NCBI RefSeq assembly: GCF_039962115.1
Contig: NZ_JAMPKJ010000021.1
Span: forward strand, 1 to 64,000
Source: Funiculus sociatus GB2-C1
GTDB lineage: Bacteria; Cyanobacteriota; Cyanobacteriia; Cyanobacteriales; FACHB-T130
DNA length: 64,000 nucleotides
Direction of reading: 5' to 3'
This document shows positions 25,663-34,557 of this stretch, one piece after another. The first letter of the stretch is position 1. Every line of letters starts with the position of its first letter. The notes beneath the pieces were generated by a model. That model had not been told where the DNA came from. It worked only from the letters and a program-made list of their open reading frames with translations, and did not search any database. The position numbers and the translations under genes are program-made.

Positions 25663-26679
25663 ATGCTTTATTTTTATCACCAACTAGCGCAAGCTTTGCA
25701 ACAAAGCCCAGTAGTTATTGCCACACTAACCAGCATCAAAGGTTCTGTTCCAAGAGAAGTGGGAGCAAAAATGATTGTTTTCCCCAACGGACAAATTATT
25801 GGGACAATTGGCGGCGGTGCAGGGGAAGCTAAAGTCATAAAACAAGCCTTAAAGGTGCTAGAAACGGGTGAAAAACAATTGGTAGCAATTGACTTATCTG
25901 GCGCACCGCATCGGGAAACTCAAGGAGTTTGTGGTGGAATAATGCAGGTATGGCTAGAACGTTGGTCAGGAACATCTACTATTACACTGGTAAACAAGAT
26001 TATCAAAGTGCTGAAATCCGGCAATTCTGGAGCGCTGGTCACCCCGTTTGATGTTGCGAAATTTCCTTATCTAATTCACCCATATTCAGTAACAGCCGCA
26101 GAGTTAGAAGTTAGTGAAACTGTCTTCATTGAGCCTTTACTTTATCCACCAACTCTATTAATTATTGGCGCTGGTCACGTTGCCTTGCCGCTGGCGAAAA
26201 TTGCACATTTAGTAGGGTTCCAAATCGTTGTTCAGGACGATAGAGCGGAATTTGCCTGTGTGGAAAGATTCCCCCAAGCAACAGCGATTCTGGCTCAGCC
26301 TATAGGCGAGGCAATATTAAATTTACCTCAGACTTCGCAATTGTATGCAGCGCTAGTTACAAGAGGATATGCACAGGATTTGGCAGCACTGCGAATTCTA
26401 TTGCAGCGACAGGTAAAATATATTGGAATGATTGGGAGTGAAAGGCGTGTTAGAACTGTTTATAAATTGTTGCAAAATGAAGGAATTTCGCTGAAATTGC
26501 TACACAAAGTTTACGCTCCTATTGGTTTGGATATTGGCGCTTTAACTCCAGAGGAAATAGCTGTTAGCATTTGTGCGGAATTAATCAAAGTTCGTCGGGG
26601 CGGAAGTGGGTTATCTTTCTCTGAGATAATGGGAGCTGCTTCAGCAGAAAACTCTCCTTTAATTCAAAAGTGTTTCTAA
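25663..26679 (+). CDS. xdhC: XdhC family molybdenum-cofactor maturation protein
   Basis: A 338-residue XdhC/CoxI protein. The N-terminal domain has TLTSIKGSVPREVGAKM and GTIGGGAGEA followed by GVCGGIMQVWLE. The C-terminal Rossmann domain has LIIGAGHVALPLAKIA and ends with YIGMIGSERRV and GLDIGALTPEEIAVSI. XdhC binds the Mo cofactor, helps its sulfuration and inserts it into xanthine dehydrogenase. Its place right after the Mo subunit fits this role. The MocA-like gene follows after 18 bases. Confidence 0.93.
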   Translation: MLYFYHQLAQALQQSPVVIATLTSIKGSVPREVGAKMIVFPNGQIIGTIGGGAGEAKVIKQALKVLETGEKQLVAIDLSGAPHRETQGVCGGIMQVWLERWSGTSTITLVNKIIKVLKSGNSGALVTPFDVAKFPYLIHPYSVTAAELEVSETVFIEPLLYPPTLLIIGAGHVALPLAKIAHLVGFQIVVQDDRAEFACVERFPQATAILAQPIGEAILNLPQTSQLYAALVTRGYAQDLAALRILLQRQVKYIGMIGSERRVRTVYKLLQNEGISLKLLHKVYAPIGLDIGALTPEEIAVSICAELIKVRRGGSGLSFSEIMGAASAENSPLIQKCF

Positions 26680-26697
26680 ATTGGTAATTGATAACTA

Positions 26698-27312
26698 GTG
26701 ATTAACAACTTTGCTATAGTTTTGGCAGCAGGCGCGTCTACCCGGATGAACTCTTGCAAAACTTCTTTAATGTGGCGCGATCGCAAAAATTTGTTATCTT
26801 ATCAAGTAGAAGAATTTCTGCTTGCAGGTATTACACCTATAGTAGTTCTTGGCCCTCACAATTGGGAGCGACGTGCAGATTGCTTGCCGGGAAGTATAGC
26901 CGTTATTAATAACCAGCCCAGTGATGGGAAAACCAGTTCTATATTAATAGGTTTAAAGCATCTACCTAGAGACTTTCATACTTTAGCTATTTCAGCATTA
27001 GACCAACCTCGATCTGCGTGGATTTACCAAAAATTACTACAAGCAAGCGAATCTTCTGATGCACCTATTACTGCACCCATTTATCAAGGTAGAATGGGTC
27101 ATCCTTTGTTTTTCTCGCCCAAAGTTCTGCCTAACCTAGAAAATTTGCGCGAAGAAAGTTTTGGTTTGCGGCAAGTAGTTCAAGATTTCCATCCCAATAT
27201 TCAGCAATTGAAATTTGACACAAGTGATGTTTTGATGGATTTAAATACGCAGGAAAGTTATCAAGCTGAATTTCTCAAACTACCATCTATACCCACCCTC
27301 AATTATTCCTAA
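26698..27312 (+). CDS. MocA-like molybdenum cofactor cytidylyltransferase
   Basis: A 204-residue nucleotidyltransferase of the MobA/MocA type. The nucleotide-binding signature is LAAGASTRMNSCKTSL, the metal-binding site lies around ALDQPR, and the cofactor-site motif is GRMGHPLFF. In xanthine dehydrogenase clusters the family member usually adds CMP to the Mo-pterin. The start is GTG at 26698, 18 bases after xdhC, so it is probably in the same transcript. CTP versus GTP preference cannot be decided by eye. Confidence 0.85.
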   Translation: MINNFAIVLAAGASTRMNSCKTSLMWRDRKNLLSYQVEEFLLAGITPIVVLGPHNWERRADCLPGSIAVINNQPSDGKTSSILIGLKHLPRDFHTLAISALDQPRSAWIYQKLLQASESSDAPITAPIYQGRMGHPLFFSPKVLPNLENLREESFGLRQVVQDFHPNIQQLKFDTSDVLMDLNTQESYQAEFLKLPSIPTLNYS

Positions 27313-27476
27313 AATTCTCTTTTCTCTCTTGCTCAGCGTCCTCAGCGGTTCGTTAATAGTCACCAATTAAATCAGATTGCCATATAACAACGTGTTAATA
27401 AAAAAGTACAGTTATTTTTAGTCTGAGTTTGGAAAAAATATAGAAGACCTGTCTCTTATTAAGGCTGCTGAAAGAT

Positions 27477-27490
27477 GTTATATAACTTAC
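27477..27490. promoter_or_regulatory. Loose NtcA-like GT-N10-AC motif
   Basis: GTTATATAACTTAC, 97 bases before the allantoate amidohydrolase start, keeps only the GT-N10-AC core of NtcA sites (GTT instead of GTA). Low weight on its own; noted because the pathway partner operon has a full match. Confidence 0.2.
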
Positions 27491-27587
27491 ATTTAGCGCT
27501 ATTATCAACAATCGGAGGCAGAGCCTCCAAAACTTCTTTACCAGACTGAGCCAGAATACGAGAAAATTGAATAAAGGGAGTTTCTAT

Positions 27588-28847
27588 ATGACATTTATTT
27601 CCCCGCTGGCGGTGAATAGCGATCGCCTCAACCGCAGCATCGCCAACCTCGCAGAAATTGGCAAACTCCCTAACAGCGGCGTGCGCCGTCTTGCTTACTC
27701 TCAGGAAGATTTACAAGCGCGTCAGCTGATGCAAGGCTGGATGATTGAGGCAGGTATGACAGTTCGCATAGATGCCGCTGGTAACATCATTGGCACTTAT
27801 CCGGGTCAGCAGCAAGCACCAGCATTAGCTACAGGTTCCCACATTGATACAGTACCCTCTGGCGGACGCTACGACGGCGTTTTGGGGGTGTTGGCGGGAA
27901 TTGAAGCTGTGCGACTATTGCACGAAAACCGTATCGCACTAACTCATCCGGTGGAAGTAATTGTATTTGCGGACGAAGAAGGCACAATGATAGGTGCTAA
28001 GGCGATGTCGGGTAGTGTTGTAAAAGACCCAGAATATTATAGTCGCCGCGATCGCGCCTCAATTCAAACTTGTTTACAACTCATTGGTGGAAATTGGGAT
28101 AAAATTGCCACAGCAAAACGCACTCGCTCTGATATCGCTGCCTACGTCGAATTACACGTCGAACAGGGAGGAGTGCTGGAGAGTTTGGGTAGGGAAATAG
28201 GTGTTGTCGAAGGCATTGTTAGCCAGCATCGGTATAAAATTACCATCACAGGTTGCCCAAATCACGCTGGAACTACCCCAATGCACCAGCGACAGGATGC
28301 TTTAGTAGCAGGCGCTCAAGTAATTTTAGCTGTAAATGATCTAGCTAAGAATACTCCCGGTCAACAAGTGGGAACAGTGGGAGCCTTGAATGTCTTTCCC
28401 AATGCTGCCAATATTGTACCGGGACGAGTTGAGATGACGGTAGATATCCGCGACTTATCTCAAACTCATGTTGAGGGAATAGCAGCGCAGTTGGAAGAAA
28501 GATTGAAAGCGATCGCTAGTGCAACGAAAACTGAGATGGCGATCGCCCCGATTTTACAAACTATACCAACTCTCGCAACACCACAGATTCAACAGGCAAT
28601 TGTTCAAGCTTGCTTCTCATTGAAACTTACCCATTGTACAATGCCTAGCCGTGCCAGTCACGATGCACAAGAAATAGGACATTTCACCGATATGGGCATG
28701 ATTTTTGTCCCCAGCAAAGCAGGTATCAGTCACGCAGAAAATGAATATACCTCGCCAGAACAATGTACTCAAGGCGCAAATGTGCTGTTACAAACTTTGT
28801 TACATCTAGACCAAATTTACACAGCGCGATCGCGCTTTCCAAGCTAG
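27588..28847 (+). CDS. allC: Allantoate amidohydrolase / Zn-dependent carbamoylase
   Basis: An M20-family hydantoinase/carbamoylase enzyme, 419 residues from ATG 27588 (AAAGGGAG lies 8 bases upstream; TTG 27567 is rejected). Metal ligands are in GSHIDTVPSGGRYDGVLG and FADEEGTMIGAK, with further sites in ELHVEQG and, near the end, ISHAENEYT. The dimerisation and substrate motif CPNHAGTTPMHQRQDA and SRASHDAQEIGHF are present. By context it degrades allantoate, releasing ammonium. By sequence alone N-carbamoyl amino acid or beta-ureidopropionate hydrolysis is also possible. The gene faces the DUF2288 gene. Confidence 0.87.
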   Translation: MTFISPLAVNSDRLNRSIANLAEIGKLPNSGVRRLAYSQEDLQARQLMQGWMIEAGMTVRIDAAGNIIGTYPGQQQAPALATGSHIDTVPSGGRYDGVLGVLAGIEAVRLLHENRIALTHPVEVIVFADEEGTMIGAKAMSGSVVKDPEYYSRRDRASIQTCLQLIGGNWDKIATAKRTRSDIAAYVELHVEQGGVLESLGREIGVVEGIVSQHRYKITITGCPNHAGTTPMHQRQDALVAGAQVILAVNDLAKNTPGQQVGTVGALNVFPNAANIVPGRVEMTVDIRDLSQTHVEGIAAQLEERLKAIASATKTEMAIAPILQTIPTLATPQIQQAIVQACFSLKLTHCTMPSRASHDAQEIGHFTDMGMIFVPSKAGISHAENEYTSPEQCTQGANVLLQTLLHLDQIYTARSRFPS

Positions 28848-28878
28848 AGGTAACTCAAAAAACTACGATGAGGAACTT

Positions 28879-29196
28879 TTATTCTTGGGGACTCAGGGGA
28901 GTTTCGGGGATGTATTCTTGCACCAAAACGTAAGGCGACACGATCAGCGCGTTGAATCGCTTTTTGTGGTTGACGTTCCAATCTTGCTTCTCTTCTGGGG
29001 AAGGCTTGTAAATTAGCTGTTCGACAATCCAATGCTGCACCGAGGAAACATCATCAGACGCGATCGCTACCCCCACATCCAGCAAATCCAAACCTTTATC
29101 CACAACAACCACAGCATCGCGTTCAGCATGAGGCATCAGCCAATTCCACTCGGCCTCATCCAGCAACTCTGCTAGTTCTGCTCTTAAATCCGACAT
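28879..29196 (-). CDS. DUF2288 family protein
   Basis: A 105-residue protein with the DUF2288 layout: N-terminal SDLRAELAELLDEAEW, a central VVVVDKGLDLLDVGVAIASD, and a C-terminal FNALIVSPYVLVQEY. No function is established for the family. It is convergent with allC, 31 bases apart. Confidence 0.8.
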   Translation of the reverse strand: MSDLRAELAELLDEAEWNWLMPHAERDAVVVVDKGLDLLDVGVAIASDDVSSVQHWIVEQLIYKPSPEEKQDWNVNHKKRFNALIVSPYVLVQEYIPETPLSPQE

Positions 29197-29306
29197 TTTT
29201 TTATCCTCTTTTATTTTAGTTTACTAGGCTGTAGCTAATAGCATCAACCCTACCTTAAAGGTATTTTACCCAATAGATGAAAATTTAAAATACGCTGGTA
29301 CTTTAT

Positions 29307-30356
29307 CTATACTTCGGCTTTCATTTCGTCAATCTCAAACAAGCTTACTATTACCCCAGTAATAGGAATCGAAATAAATATACCCAATAATCCTGCTACT
29401 CTTGCACCTACTAACAAGGCAAAAAATACCACTACTGGATTAATATTGAGCGAATTTTGCATAATCCGAGGGGAGATCAAGTTATCTTGTAGCTGCTGAA
29501 GTACAATACACGCTGCTACTACTTGAATTGCTAACCAAACATTTTGAGATAGCAAAATAATAAAAACTATCCCCACTCCTAAAGTCGCTCCAATCCCAGG
29601 AATCAAGTCAAATAATCCTGTAATTATTGCTAAAAGCAATGCAAAAGGTACGTTTAAAACTAAAAATACAATAAAACTAGAAGTAGTCAGAAACAAACTT
29701 AACAATAATTGTCCTCTAAAAAAGCCTAAAAACTTCCGTTTTATTACAAGTGTAACTCTGTTTTGTAGGTGATTGGGAACAAATTTAATTAGTAAATTCC
29801 AAAGTCTGTCCCCATCTAAAAGCATGAAAAAAGAAACAACCGCAATTAATATCAAGTTCAGAAAGTTTGCAAAAAATATTTGAATTGTTGCCAGACTGTA
29901 ACCAAGCCCTATTCCAAGCCCAGCGAGTAACTGCTCTCTAAACTGCTCTTCGATAAGATTTAAGTTTACTTGTATATTTCGTTGTCGAAGGTAGTTTTCT
30001 AATCGCTCTAGTAGCGGCAACATAGAATTGAAAAACGTAGTCAAACTTTCAATTAATTGTTGCCCTTGGGATACAACTGAGATCCCCACTGTAACCGTCA
30101 GACCAACGATCAAAGTCATGCCGAAAATAAAAACTACAGTTACAGCTACGCCGTGAGGCACAAAACGATGTAGCGATCGCACCGGATAGCTCAACAAAAA
30201 AGCTACAATTGCTGCAAACGTAAAAATGACAATAACCGTCTCAAAATATTCTAAAATTTCTACCGCAGCCCAGCCACAGGCAAACAATAGCAGAAATCTC
30301 ACTAAAGCCGAGTTGTTGAGTCGTTCCCACAAACTTTTGCCTAATGGTTCGCTCAT
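29307..30356 (-). CDS. AI-2E family transporter
   Basis: A polytopic membrane protein of 349 residues with about seven hydrophobic segments. It has the family pattern: a first hairpin (FLLLFACGWAAVEILEYF), a long amphipathic middle part (residues about 95-150) and the C-terminal motif GLFDLIPGIGATLGVG followed by QLQDNLISPRIMQ. Members export varied small molecules or ions; the substrate here is unknown. Its start lies 4 bases after the plsC stop, so it is probably the last gene of the plsX-fabH-fabD-plsC transcript, hinting at an envelope-related role. Confidence 0.88.
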   Translation of the reverse strand: MSEPLGKSLWERLNNSALVRFLLLFACGWAAVEILEYFETVIVIFTFAAIVAFLLSYPVRSLHRFVPHGVAVTVVFIFGMTLIVGLTVTVGISVVSQGQQLIESLTTFFNSMLPLLERLENYLRQRNIQVNLNLIEEQFREQLLAGLGIGLGYSLATIQIFFANFLNLILIAVVSFFMLLDGDRLWNLLIKFVPNHLQNRVTLVIKRKFLGFFRGQLLLSLFLTTSSFIVFLVLNVPFALLLAIITGLFDLIPGIGATLGVGIVFIILLSQNVWLAIQVVAACIVLQQLQDNLISPRIMQNSLNINPVVVFFALLVGARVAGLLGIFISIPITGVIVSLFEIDEMKAEV

Positions 30357-30360
30357 CTTT

Positions 30361-30999
30361 TCAGCGCCCTAAGTCGTGCAGGGCATGAATCGCCGCCGCA
30401 CATTTTTGAGTTATTTCCTGCAACTCGTCCCTATCTGTCGAACTAGGAGCATCAATTACCTGACCAATCCGCACCGTCACAGGCACCGGACGCGGTACAG
30501 GCGAACCTTTCCTAAAAATCGCCTCCGTACCCCACAAACTAACTGGAAGTAGCGGGGCTTTCGCCTTAGCCGCAATCAGCGCCGCCCCAAGTTTGGGGTC
30601 TGTAATCCGGGCATCTAGTGTCCGCGTCCCTTGCAAAAATAGACCAACAGCCCATCCTTCCTCCAGCAGAGACAGCGCCGAACGAATCGCACTCCGGTCT
30701 GCCGAACCACGCTTCACCGGATAAGCACCGTATAACTGAATTGCCTGCTTCAAAACCGGAACCTTAAACAGTTCCTCCTTCGCCATATATGCCACAGGTC
30801 GCCGCACACAGCAGGACAAAATCGGCGGGTCAAAGTCACTAGCATGATTGCTCACCACCACCAATGGCCCCGTAGCAGGCACCTGTTCCGACCCATAGAT
30901 GCGCCCCCGCAGGTATCCGTGCAGCACAGGACTTACCACCGACCATTTGAAGACATGATACAGAACTAAACTCGAAACAGGTTCGCGATCTTTGCCCAT
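30361..30999 (-). CDS. plsC: 1-acyl-sn-glycerol-3-phosphate acyltransferase PlsC
   Basis: An acyltransferase that adds the second acyl chain to lysophosphatidate. The catalytic HX4D motif is VVSNHASDFDPP, followed by AYMAKEELFKVP and the substrate motif GLFLQGTRTLD (usually FPEGTRS; here QGTRT). I chose ATG 30999 (212 residues). The GTG at 31041 also opens the frame but its codons lie in a hairpin-repeat region (31043-31147). Downstream of plsX, fabH and fabD in one orientation, it completes a phospholipid-synthesis operon. Confidence 0.9.
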   Translation of the reverse strand: MGKDREPVSSLVLYHVFKWSVVSPVLHGYLRGRIYGSEQVPATGPLVVVSNHASDFDPPILSCCVRRPVAYMAKEELFKVPVLKQAIQLYGAYPVKRGSADRSAIRSALSLLEEGWAVGLFLQGTRTLDARITDPKLGAALIAAKAKAPLLPVSLWGTEAIFRKGSPVPRPVPVTVRIGQVIDAPSSTDRDELQEITQKCAAAIHALHDLGR

Positions 31000-31042
31000 A
31001 GAGGGTAGGGGTGATAAGGATTTTTTCTCGTTCCCAGGCACT

Positions 31043-31147
31043 GCATTGGAATGCCTTCTGTATTAGCGAAGCTTCGCTAACACACAATTAGTTGTTGCAT
31101 CACACGAGGCAGAGCCTCTTTGAGAGTCGTTCCCAGTCTCCGACTGG
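31043..31147. repeat. Cluster of four hairpins between fabD and plsC
   Basis: Hairpins are at 31043-31054 (GCATT/AATGC), 31063-31080 (18-bp perfect palindrome), 31106-31118 (GAGGC/GCCTC) and 31133-31147 (CCAGTC/GACTGG). GTTCCCAG occurs twice (31031-31037 region and 31130-31136 region). It resembles a dispersed hairpin element rather than coding sequence. Confidence 0.6.
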
Positions 31148-31155
31148 AAGTAAGT

Positions 31156-32043
31156 TTATTTTGCTGTTGGTAATTCGGCAACGTTACCAACATTCTGCAA
31201 AATGACATCGGGACAGGTGCGCTTAATCAGACCAGTCAAAACTTTGCCGGGGCCAATTTCCACTACCCGCGAAATCCCTTCTAATGGCAATTGTAGGGAA
31301 ATTTCTCGCCACCGCACCGATCCTGTCATTTGCCGAATCAGGCGATCCTTCAAAACATCCGCCTCTACAGCAGGAATGGGTTCCACATTCGACAGCACAG
31401 GCACTTGGGCCGAGTTAAATGGTACAGACTCCAAAACTTGCTGGAACTCAGCAGCAGCTTGAACCATTAACGGGGAGTGAAAAGCACCAGACACATTCAA
31501 GCGGACAATACGCTTGGCTTTTACTTGAGATAGTAGTGCCTCTGTTGCTTCTACTGTTCCAGAAATGACAACTTGAGCAGAACTGTTGTCATTAGCCATT
31601 ACAACGTCGGGAGTTTCCTGAATTAGTTGTTCCAGCTTGGTGCGGTCAAACCCAATCAAGGCAGCCATCATCCCTTCAAAGGCATTATCCATCAATTCAG
31701 CGCGGCGCTTGACCAAGTTTAAACCAGCTTCAAAGTCAAACACACCAGCAACGTAGAGAGCAACGTATTCTCCCAAACTGTGACCAGCAACCAAGTCGGG
31801 TTGGTGTCCTGAAGAGCGCATCATATCCGCCAAAATACTTTCTACCACGTACAAACAAGGCTGAGTGTAGAAAGTACGCGATACCTTATCTTCCTGGCTT
31901 TGACAAATTTCCGGAACAGACCAGCCTAAAATTTGCTCTGCTTGCTCAAATTTAGCCTTAGCATCTGGCAAGTCTAATAAATCCGTTCCCATTCCAATTG
32001 CTTGCGAACCCTGTCCCGGAAATACCCATGCGGTTTTTGTCAT
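31156..32043 (-). CDS. fabD: Malonyl-CoA:ACP transacylase FabD
   Basis: A 295-residue enzyme that moves malonyl from CoA to acyl carrier protein. Signatures are WVFPGQGSQAIGMG at the start, the nucleophile motif VAGHSLGEYVAL, NDNSSAQVVISGT, the catalytic His in VSGAFHSPLM, and EIGPGKVLTGLIKR. An STRR block abuts the ATG on its 5' side, so no ribosome-binding site is evident. It is the third gene of the plsX-fabH-fabD-plsC series. Confidence 0.97.
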   Translation of the reverse strand: MTKTAWVFPGQGSQAIGMGTDLLDLPDAKAKFEQAEQILGWSVPEICQSQEDKVSRTFYTQPCLYVVESILADMMRSSGHQPDLVAGHSLGEYVALYVAGVFDFEAGLNLVKRRAELMDNAFEGMMAALIGFDRTKLEQLIQETPDVVMANDNSSAQVVISGTVEATEALLSQVKAKRIVRLNVSGAFHSPLMVQAAAEFQQVLESVPFNSAQVPVLSNVEPIPAVEADVLKDRLIRQMTGSVRWREISLQLPLEGISRVVEIGPGKVLTGLIKRTCPDVILQNVGNVAELPTAK

Positions 32044-32068
32044 TGTCAGTTGTCAGTTGTTAGTTGAA
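32044..32068. repeat. STRR abutting fabD start
   Basis: Tandem heptamers TGTCAGT-TGTCAGT-TGTTAGT directly precede the fabD ATG (minus strand). They occupy the place where a ribosome-binding site would be expected. Confidence 0.8.
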
Positions 32069-32153
32069 AAAAGTTAGGAGGCGAGGAGTTAGAAGTTATT
32101 AATTAAAAATTCATAACATTCCCAATCCAAAATCAAGAGCATCCAAAATCGAA

Positions 32154-33152
32154 TTATCTTCCCCATTGGAAAATCGCCGCGCCCCAAGTTAGCCCAGCCC
32201 CAAAACCAGAAGTAGCAATTACATCACCCTGTTTAATCTTTCCTTCTCGCACTGCTTCATCCAGCGCTAAAGGGATGCTTGCAGCAGAAGTATTGCCGTA
32301 GTTGGCAAGATTGCTGATGACTTTATCAGCAGGAATATTCAGCCGTTGGGCGACAGCATCAAGAATGCGTTGATTGGCTTGATGCAAGATCAACCAGTCA
32401 ATTTGGTCAACGCTCATGTTTGCTCTAAACAGGGCTTTCTCTATCACTTCCGGCACTTTTTGGACGGCAAAGCGGTAAATTTCTTTGCCATTCATCGTGA
32501 TGGGTTGGTAGGAGCCTTCTTGGACAGTGACATCGGCAACAAGTTCTTTAGGCTGTGGTTTGTATCCTAGGTTCAGAGACTGGTGTTGAGTGCCATCACT
32601 CTTGAGTTCAAAACCCAGGAGGCGATCGCTAGTCGAAGCCTGCATTACGACAGCACCCGCACCATCCCCAAATAATACGCAGGTTTTCCGGTCTGACCAA
32701 TCTACCCAGCGCGAGAGAATATCAGCCCCAATCACTAAGACGTTTTGATATACGCCAGTGCGGATAAATTGCGATGCCGTCGCCAAAGCAAAGACAAACC
32801 CAGAGCAAGCGGCTGTTAAATCAAAGGCTACCGCTTTTGTTGCCCCTAACCGAAACTGAATTGATGAGGCACTGCCAAACAAATCGTCAGCAGTTGAGGT
32901 TGCCAGAATAATCAAATCCAGGTCAGTTGGAGAAATTCCCGCCATAGCGATCGCATTTTGAGCCGCAACCGTAGCGAGATCGCTTACCGACTCAGTAGCC
33001 GCTATCCGCCGCTCACGTATGCCAGTGCGCGATGTTATCCACTCATCGTTCGTTTCCACCAACTCACACAGTTGGTGATTATCCAGGGAAACTGTCGGTA
33101 TCGCGGAACCGCTCCCTGTAATGGCGACACCGACACCTAATTGCTGTATCAT
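32154..33152 (-). CDS. fabH: 3-oxoacyl-ACP synthase III FabH
   Basis: The initiating condensing enzyme of fatty-acid synthesis, 332 residues. The catalytic triad is visible: Cys in DLTAACSGFVFAL, His in LILHQANQRILD and Asn in LANYGNTSAASIP. The start MIQQLGVGVAITGSGSAIP is typical of cyanobacterial FabH. It couples acetyl-CoA with malonyl-ACP made by FabD, encoded just downstream. Confidence 0.97.
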   Translation of the reverse strand: MIQQLGVGVAITGSGSAIPTVSLDNHQLCELVETNDEWITSRTGIRERRIAATESVSDLATVAAQNAIAMAGISPTDLDLIILATSTADDLFGSASSIQFRLGATKAVAFDLTAACSGFVFALATASQFIRTGVYQNVLVIGADILSRWVDWSDRKTCVLFGDGAGAVVMQASTSDRLLGFELKSDGTQHQSLNLGYKPQPKELVADVTVQEGSYQPITMNGKEIYRFAVQKVPEVIEKALFRANMSVDQIDWLILHQANQRILDAVAQRLNIPADKVISNLANYGNTSAASIPLALDEAVREGKIKQGDVIATSGFGAGLTWGAAIFQWGR

Positions 33153-33170
33153 TACACTCCATCAATCGTT

Positions 33171-33264
33171 GTTTGCTAATGGCTAATGGCTATGGCTAAT
33201 GGCTAATGAACAATTAGCAATCAGCAATCCTGACCTTAGCTGTTCCCCAATTAGCCATTAACAG
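33171..33264. repeat. STRR block between plsX and fabH
   Basis: Units of TAATGGC (at least four copies), then AATTAGC/AATCAGC and a final TTAGCCATTA. The block lies between two genes of one operon, so it is transcribed as a leader of fabH. Confidence 0.8.
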
Positions 33265-33267
33265 ACT

Positions 33268-34311
33268 TCACACTTCTTCCTGACCGCTAACTGCTGATTG
33301 CTGACTAATCCGACCTTGAGACTGAATTCGCTCCAGTACCTGATTATCAATAGCTTCTTTCGCCAAGCGAACCGCATTAAAAATCGAGGGAGCTTGGGAG
33401 CTACCGTGGCTGATAACGCAAATTCCTGCCACTCCCAGTAATAGGCAACCTCCGTGTTCCGCATGGTCTACGCGCTGCTTAATGCGCTTCAGATTCGGTT
33501 TTAGCAAAGCCGTGCCTATCTGTCCGTGCAGTCCTTGAGGCAACTCCTCCTTGAGGATATGCAACACCGCCTCACCAACCGCTTCGGCAAATTTCAACAA
33601 AACATTGCCTACAAAACCATCACAAACAATTACATCAAAGCGTCCCGTGAGGACATCTCGACCTTCAGCATTGCCGATAAAGGAAATTTGCGAATTTTCT
33701 TGCAGCTTTTGGTGAGTCCGAATTGCCAATTCGTTACCTTTACATTCTTCTTCCCCAATGTTGAGCAGTCCTACCTTGGGTTCATCAACACCCAGCACAT
33801 ACTGGCTATAAATTGACCCCATCAGTGCGAACTGTTCTAAGAACTTAGGACGACAATCGACATTTGCGCCGACATCAAGAATTAGCACCGACTTACTTGC
33901 TACCATTGTCGGCAAAACTGCACCAATTGCCGGACGGTCGATGCCCCGCAGTCGTCCCAGTCGCAGCAGTGCGGATGCCATAGCGGCTCCTGAGTGTCCT
34001 GCTGAAACCACTGCATCCGCCTGCTTTTGTTTTACCAAATCCATAGCCACGTTAATCGAAGCCTTGGGCTTGCGTTTTAACCCGCTTAGAGGCTCCTCGT
34101 GCATTTCAATTGTGCCTTCTGAAGGCACAATTTGAGGAAGATGAGAACTGGTGTGTTGCTTGAGAGTGGCTTCAATCTGATGAGGATCGCCCACCAGCAA
34201 AACCTCTACGCCCAATTCTTCCTGTGCTCTAAGCGCCCCTGCAACGATTTCGGCGGGGGCGTGGTCGCCACCCATAGCGTCAATTGCGATCCGTGCGCGA
34301 GTCGATCCCAT
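33268..34311 (-). CDS. plsX: Phosphate acyltransferase PlsX
   Basis: PlsX converts acyl-ACP to acyl phosphate for glycerolipid synthesis. The 347-residue product has the family start RIAIDAMGGDHAP, then SGLKRKPKASINVAM, DAVVSAGHSGAAMA, LNIGEEECKGNEL and VVCDGFVGNVLLKFAE. The core ends near HGSS ... VRLAKEAID. The last ~15 residues (GRISQQSAVSGQEEV) are encoded by heptamer repeats at 33281-33310 and are probably not conserved. First gene of the plsX-fabH-fabD-plsC operon. Confidence 0.96.
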   Translation of the reverse strand: MGSTRARIAIDAMGGDHAPAEIVAGALRAQEELGVEVLLVGDPHQIEATLKQHTSSHLPQIVPSEGTIEMHEEPLSGLKRKPKASINVAMDLVKQKQADAVVSAGHSGAAMASALLRLGRLRGIDRPAIGAVLPTMVASKSVLILDVGANVDCRPKFLEQFALMGSIYSQYVLGVDEPKVGLLNIGEEECKGNELAIRTHQKLQENSQISFIGNAEGRDVLTGRFDVIVCDGFVGNVLLKFAEAVGEAVLHILKEELPQGLHGQIGTALLKPNLKRIKQRVDHAEHGGCLLLGVAGICVISHGSSQAPSIFNAVRLAKEAIDNQVLERIQSQGRISQQSAVSGQEEV

Positions 34312-34557
34312 TGATCAAAATGATAGAAACCTTAAAAATTCTACCAGTACCGATGACCGATGAAGAAGGCAATCATGGAAAGGTAAAAAGCAAAAATAAG
34401 AGAAACTAGGGGCCAGAGGGCAGGTGTGGGGTAAACTTTTCCCAGTTCCCAATCCCCAAAAATTGGTAAATTCAGGCGGAAGTCGCTTGGGTCGTTCGTC
34501 TAATTTTTAGCTTGCACGCTCTTGCAGGCTCTTTGTACTAAGAAAGGAAAGTGAGTA

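Noticed and set aside
31000-31041. GTG start for PlsC at 31041
   Set aside because: The extra codons lie in the hairpin cluster, and ATG 30999 gives the usual family length.
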